Notes under the pieces: generated by a model | Told to the model about the DNA's origin: nothing | Seen by the model: the letters and a program-made list of their open reading frames with translations, nothing else | The model's database searches: none | Origin: JAPLZH01 sp964450345 | Lineage (GTDB): Bacteria; Patescibacteriota; Minisyncoccia; Phycocordibacterales; PALSA-1337 | Assembly (NCBI GenBank): GCA_964450345.1 | Contig: CAYVEL010000014.1 | Span: 1 to 16,037 of the forward strand | Direction of reading: 5' to 3' | DNA: 16,037 bases | Shown here: positions 13,013 through 16,037 of the stretch, piece by piece | Layout: each line of letters opens with the position of its first letter | How positions within the stretch are numbered: the first letter of the stretch is position 1 | Made by a program: the position numbers and the translations under genes

Positions 13013-13777
13013 ATGTTTTATAAATTCGATAAGAATTTGTTGTATCTTGGAATTTTTCTAGTATTATCTATAATACTTACACCAATTGTATTTGATGAAA
13101 TATTTGCAGGTATGAATAGTGCTAGTTATTCTATTCAGAGCGACTCTGTAAATTTTGGAGGAGGTGATTCAGTTTCTTCTTCTTATAAGATGGGAGATAC
13201 TTTAGGTGAAATAGCCACAGGTATTAGCTCGAGTACTAATTACTCAATGTATGCGGGTTTTAGACAGATGGATAGTGTCTATTTAGCTGTTATACCACCT
13301 CAAAGCGTAGCTATGTCTCCAGCACTAGGAGGTCTTACTGGAGGTACTTCTAATGGCCTGACAGATTTTAAAGTTATTACAGACGATGTGGCGGGGTATA
13401 CAGCTACTCTTAAAGCATCTACCAGTCCTGCCATGAAGGGTCCACTTGATTCTATAGCCGATGCTACTACTACGGTTCAATTTAATTTCTTAACTAGTGC
13501 TTCTACAGCTACTTTTGGTTTTACACCAGAAGGAACTGAAATACCTCAAAGTTTTAAAGATAATGGTTCAGTTTGTGGTTCCGGTTCTGGTGATGTAGCT
13601 AGTCAGTGTTGGTCTGGATTAAGTACCTCTGGTACTACAACAGCATATTCTGCTGTAGCTAATCATCCGACAGGAGCTTCTACTACTTTAAGATTTAGAA
13701 TAAATGTTGGATCGAGTAGATTTTTATTAGAAGGTAATTATCAGGCAGACCTTACATTAACTGTTTTGCCGTTGTAA
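13013..13777 (+). CDS. Secreted beta-rich surface protein, second paralogue
   Basis: A 254-residue protein with a signal peptide (about 1-33). Its first mature segment, SVNFGGGDSVSSSYKMGDTLGE to YAGFRQM (about 45-86), follows the 'SSS.NY....GF' pattern of many exported surface proteins. The rest (about 97-254) is homologous to the product of 11353-12033, sharing MSPAL.GLTGGT.NG, GYT..L.AS..PAM.G, DNGS.C, CW.GLST (C188, C199) and the C-terminal TGA.TTLRFR. The paired cysteines are conserved in both copies. The extra N-terminal segment suggests a different position in the same structure. Function unknown. Confidence 0.77.
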   Translation: MFYKFDKNLLYLGIFLVLSIILTPIVFDEIFAGMNSASYSIQSDSVNFGGGDSVSSSYKMGDTLGEIATGISSSTNYSMYAGFRQMDSVYLAVIPPQSVAMSPALGGLTGGTSNGLTDFKVITDDVAGYTATLKASTSPAMKGPLDSIADATTTVQFNFLTSASTATFGFTPEGTEIPQSFKDNGSVCGSGSGDVASQCWSGLSTSGTTTAYSAVANHPTGASTTLRFRINVGSSRFLLEGNYQADLTLTVLPL

Positions 13778-13787
13778 TATTGTTAGT

Positions 13788-15383
13788 ATGAGAATAAGGG
13801 GAATTATTTTCGGATTATTAATACCGGTATTTTTTTTGCTAAACACCGATTTTTCCTATGCTCAAGTACAGAGTCAATTTTTAATAACAACAAGAGTTCT
13901 CGGAGACTCTACTCCTCCTACAACTCCTTTAAATCTTAGAGCAATTAATATATTGACGACTCAGATAGATTTGGCTTGGGATTCGTCTGTTGATGACTCG
14001 TATATCATAGGCTATGAACTTTATAGAAACGGTCAATTTTTGGCCTTGTTAGGCTCTACTACAATAGCTCATTCTGATACAGGTTTAACTCCAAATACTA
14101 CTTATACTTACACCGTTCAAGCGATTGATGCGGTAGAAAATCGATCAGCTTCGAGTACTCCTTTAGTTGTTAAAACAAATTCTTTACCACATACTTCGGG
14201 CGGAGGTGGAACATATATAAATACGTTCATAGATAATTCACAGAGAGTTATAGAGATAACTGATTTTAATATTATACCGAGTCACACTTCTGCTTATATT
14301 GTTTTTAAAACAAATATTCCAATCAGAACAATTACTAAATGGGGAGAGACTACTGATAATGAAATAGGAACTTCTTATTCTAATTATTTAAGCAGGATTC
14401 ATTTTATTTCATTAGAAAATTTAAGTGAAGGAACAAAATATCATTTTAATATTTCTCTGATAGACGAGTATAATAAAAATTTAAAAGAAATTTCTACATA
14501 TTTTTTAACTACTAGTGTAGCTAAAGAAATTTATTTACCAAATGTCTCAAACTTAAACGCAGAAGCAATTCGTTCCGGAGTTTTTTCTGATGTAAAAATT
14601 AAATGGGAATATCCTGAAGTTCCGAATGAGGGTGTAGTGGTTTTGAGAACAGTTGGTCATTACCCAATTGATAAATTTGATGGGAAAATTGTGTACGATG
14701 GAACGCAAAATAACTTCACTGACAGGGTAGATGTCGAGTCAAAATATTTTTATACGGTCTTCGTAAAGTACAAAAAAGATAAAAATTCATCCGGTTCTGT
14801 CATTAGACAACCGAATGTGAAAGATGTCGAATTAGAAAAAAATACTAATAAAAATTTTCTAGATTTTTCAAAAATAATTATCGAACAAATTGGTCAGAAA
14901 ATTAGGCCTATAAATAAGGTTTTTTCAGTGGCTTCAGAATTTCCTGTAACTCTTGCAATAGAAAAAAATGATTTATTAAAAGATATAAAAATTATTGTTT
15001 TAAAAATCGTCCCAGATAACGAAAATAATACACAATCCACATACCTTTTGACATATAATTTTGATAAAATTAGGTACGAAAGTTCCTTTAATTTAAACCC
15101 CGGAATTGATTATAGTTTTAGCATTTACTATATCGATTCATTAGGAAAAGTTAGGGGTGAGAATAAGGGATATTTCAAGGTAAAAGAAGTTATTTCACAA
15201 TTCAATCGGGGGGACTTAGGCTGGTATGGAATTTTTATAGATTTTCTGTGGTTGCTAATATTGATCATTATTCTTTTAGTTCTTTATTTCATCTATCGCT
15301 TAACCCGAAAGAATCAAAAACGTGAAGAAACTACTTTGCCAAAAGATCAAAATGATCGAATTGCGCGAAGCATTAAACAATAA
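13788..15383 (+). CDS. Fibronectin-III-like surface protein with C-terminal membrane anchor
   Basis: A 531-residue exported protein. The signal peptide ends near SYA-QVQSQ (residue 25). A clear fibronectin type III domain spans about 42-131 (PPTTPLNLRA, DLAWDSS, YELYRNG, LTPNTTYTYTVQAID). A GGGGT linker and two further beta-sandwich regions, weakly Fn3-like, follow at about 150-245 and 248-345. A less defined domain leads to a membrane helix at about 491-513 and a charged cytoplasmic tail of 18 residues. It starts 10 bp after the preceding stop. Such proteins usually act as spacers or binding modules at the cell surface; the ligand is unknown. Confidence 0.82.
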   Translation: MRIRGIIFGLLIPVFFLLNTDFSYAQVQSQFLITTRVLGDSTPPTTPLNLRAINILTTQIDLAWDSSVDDSYIIGYELYRNGQFLALLGSTTIAHSDTGLTPNTTYTYTVQAIDAVENRSASSTPLVVKTNSLPHTSGGGGTYINTFIDNSQRVIEITDFNIIPSHTSAYIVFKTNIPIRTITKWGETTDNEIGTSYSNYLSRIHFISLENLSEGTKYHFNISLIDEYNKNLKEISTYFLTTSVAKEIYLPNVSNLNAEAIRSGVFSDVKIKWEYPEVPNEGVVVLRTVGHYPIDKFDGKIVYDGTQNNFTDRVDVESKYFYTVFVKYKKDKNSSGSVIRQPNVKDVELEKNTNKNFLDFSKIIIEQIGQKIRPINKVFSVASEFPVTLAIEKNDLLKDIKIIVLKIVPDNENNTQSTYLLTYNFDKIRYESSFNLNPGIDYSFSIYYIDSLGKVRGENKGYFKVKEVISQFNRGDLGWYGIFIDFLWLLILIIILLVLYFIYRLTRKNQKREETTLPKDQNDRIARSIKQ

Positions 15384-16037
15384 CCACTTTTTCAGAGGCC
15401 TAACAGCGCTTTTGGTCTTTACTCTTACTTTCGGAAATTTCTTTTCATTTTTTATAAATTACAATACTGCTTACGCACAGGTTTCAAATTTTAATAAACA
15501 AATTAATTATCAGGGAAAGCTAGCTGGTTCTACTGGCATCGCTGTTGCGAATGGTAATTACAATATTCGTTTCAAACTTTATAACGTAGCTACAGGTGGT
15601 TCAGCACTTTGGACAGAAACATGGTGTTACTCTACAGACAGTGGTGCTACTTGTACTGGTTCAGGAACAGATAACCGTGTCGCTGTTACTAGTGGAATTT
15701 TTAGTACACTTCTAGGTTCTACTACAGCACTTAATTCAGTCGATTTTAATCAGACACTTTACCTCGGAGTAGAAATCGGAGGTAGTTCTGCTACACCTGC
15801 ATGGGATGGTGAAATGTCTCCTAGAAAAAAACTTGGTTCAGTTCCTTCAGCCTTCGAAGCAGAAAGACTTAATGGGGTTAAGGCAAATCAATTTTTTAGA
15901 AACGATATCGCTAACTCTACAAGCACAGCTACAACATCACTTTATGTTCAGCAGTCTGGTGCAGGAAATATAATGAGTTTGATTGGTCAGGGTGGTATTG
16001 CTGCTTTGATTGCTCAGTCAAATGGATTCATTGGTTT
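15352..16037 (+). CDS. N-terminus of a large exported adhesin-like protein, 3'-truncated
   Basis: The frame is open from a stop at 15301 to the end of the window. The ATG at 15352 overlaps the preceding gene by 32 bp; a GTG at 15322 is an alternative. The signal peptide has a long charged N-region and a hydrophobic core (about 16-34), with cleavage near AYA-QVSNF (residue 42). The mature start INYQGKL, then the YNIRFKLYN...LWTETW, SGIFSTLLG, TLYLGVEIGG and GEMSPRKKLGSVPSAFEAERLNG segments, form a head domain common in very large CPR and environmental surface proteins. These often continue into fibre repeats with an S74 intramolecular chaperone at the end. Two cysteines lie in WCYSTDSGATC. The visible part is 228 residues. 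Confidence 0.75.
   Translation, partial: MIELREALNNNHFFRGLTALLVFTLTFGNFFSFFINYNTAYAQVSNFNKQINYQGKLAGSTGIAVANGNYNIRFKLYNVATGGSALWTETWCYSTDSGATCTGSGTDNRVAVTSGIFSTLLGSTTALNSVDFNQTLYLGVEIGGSSATPAWDGEMSPRKKLGSVPSAFEAERLNGVKANQFFRNDIANSTSTATTSLYVQQSGAGNIMSLIGQGGIAALIAQSNGFIG

Noticed and set aside
11353..13777. Calling the two secreted paralogues true WxL-domain proteins
   Set aside because: The Trp occurs as CW.GLST and not as the paired W-x-L motifs near the C-terminus; only the neighbouring DUF916-like gene supports the link.
1..16037. Reassigned TGA (glycine) code as in Gracilibacteria
   Set aside because: Families of known length are intact without in-frame TGA codons, so the standard code is sufficient despite the lack of TGA stops.
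1..16037. CRISPR arrays, tRNA or rRNA genes, insertion sequences
   Set aside because: No regularly spaced repeats, no tRNA-like cloverleaf, no rRNA signature and no transposase or terminal repeats were seen on either strand.

Overview
The window is AT-rich and gene-dense. It carries short genes, almost no intergenic space and no RNA genes. The gene mix suggests a Patescibacteria/CPR bacterium, probably Parcubacteria-like: a WxL-type (DUF916-like) surface cluster, a very large adhesin with a typical 'LG.VP.AF.A..L.G' head, small Nudix and GIY-YIG proteins, and a PQ-loop-like membrane protein. This placement is inference from gene content; no marker gene confirms it. All 20 complete genes end in TAA (15) or TAG (5), none in TGA, and the reading frames are intact under the standard code.

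Left part (1-6160): the 3' end of a THUMP-type RNA methyltransferase and a small GIY-YIG protein. A convergent gene for a Cys-rich, probably zinc-binding protein follows. Next come three tandem Nudix hydrolases; the third is interrupted by an artificial 100-N gap flanked by an exact 55-bp repeat. Then a small redox/metal-type operon (ArsR regulator, glutaredoxin, DUF2892 membrane protein with a helical tail), a membrane HELAH metalloprotease and a HAD 5'-nucleotidase-like phosphatase.

Middle part (6181-11301): a polytopic membrane protein with a consensus promoter, an internal hairpin and a strong terminator. It is followed by a cytidylyltransferase/GHMP-kinase fusion, a convergent HI0933/YhiN-type flavoprotein, a divergent MFS transporter and a membrane-anchored DsbA-like oxidoreductase.

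Right part (11302-16037): one tightly packed operon of exported proteins. Two paralogous secreted beta-rich proteins, each with a conserved Cys pair, flank a DUF916-like membrane-anchored protein. A fibronectin-III-like membrane-anchored protein and the start of a very large adhesin follow. The layout recalls the WxL/Csc surface clusters of Firmicutes but lacks a true WxL domain. The DsbA-like protein just upstream could form the disulfides of these exported proteins (inference).

A theme across the window is that several genes have a -10 box, often extended (TGnTATAAT), only 6-7 nt before ATG, which implies leaderless mRNAs. These promoters also correct several apparent start codons (3393, 6927, 9380).
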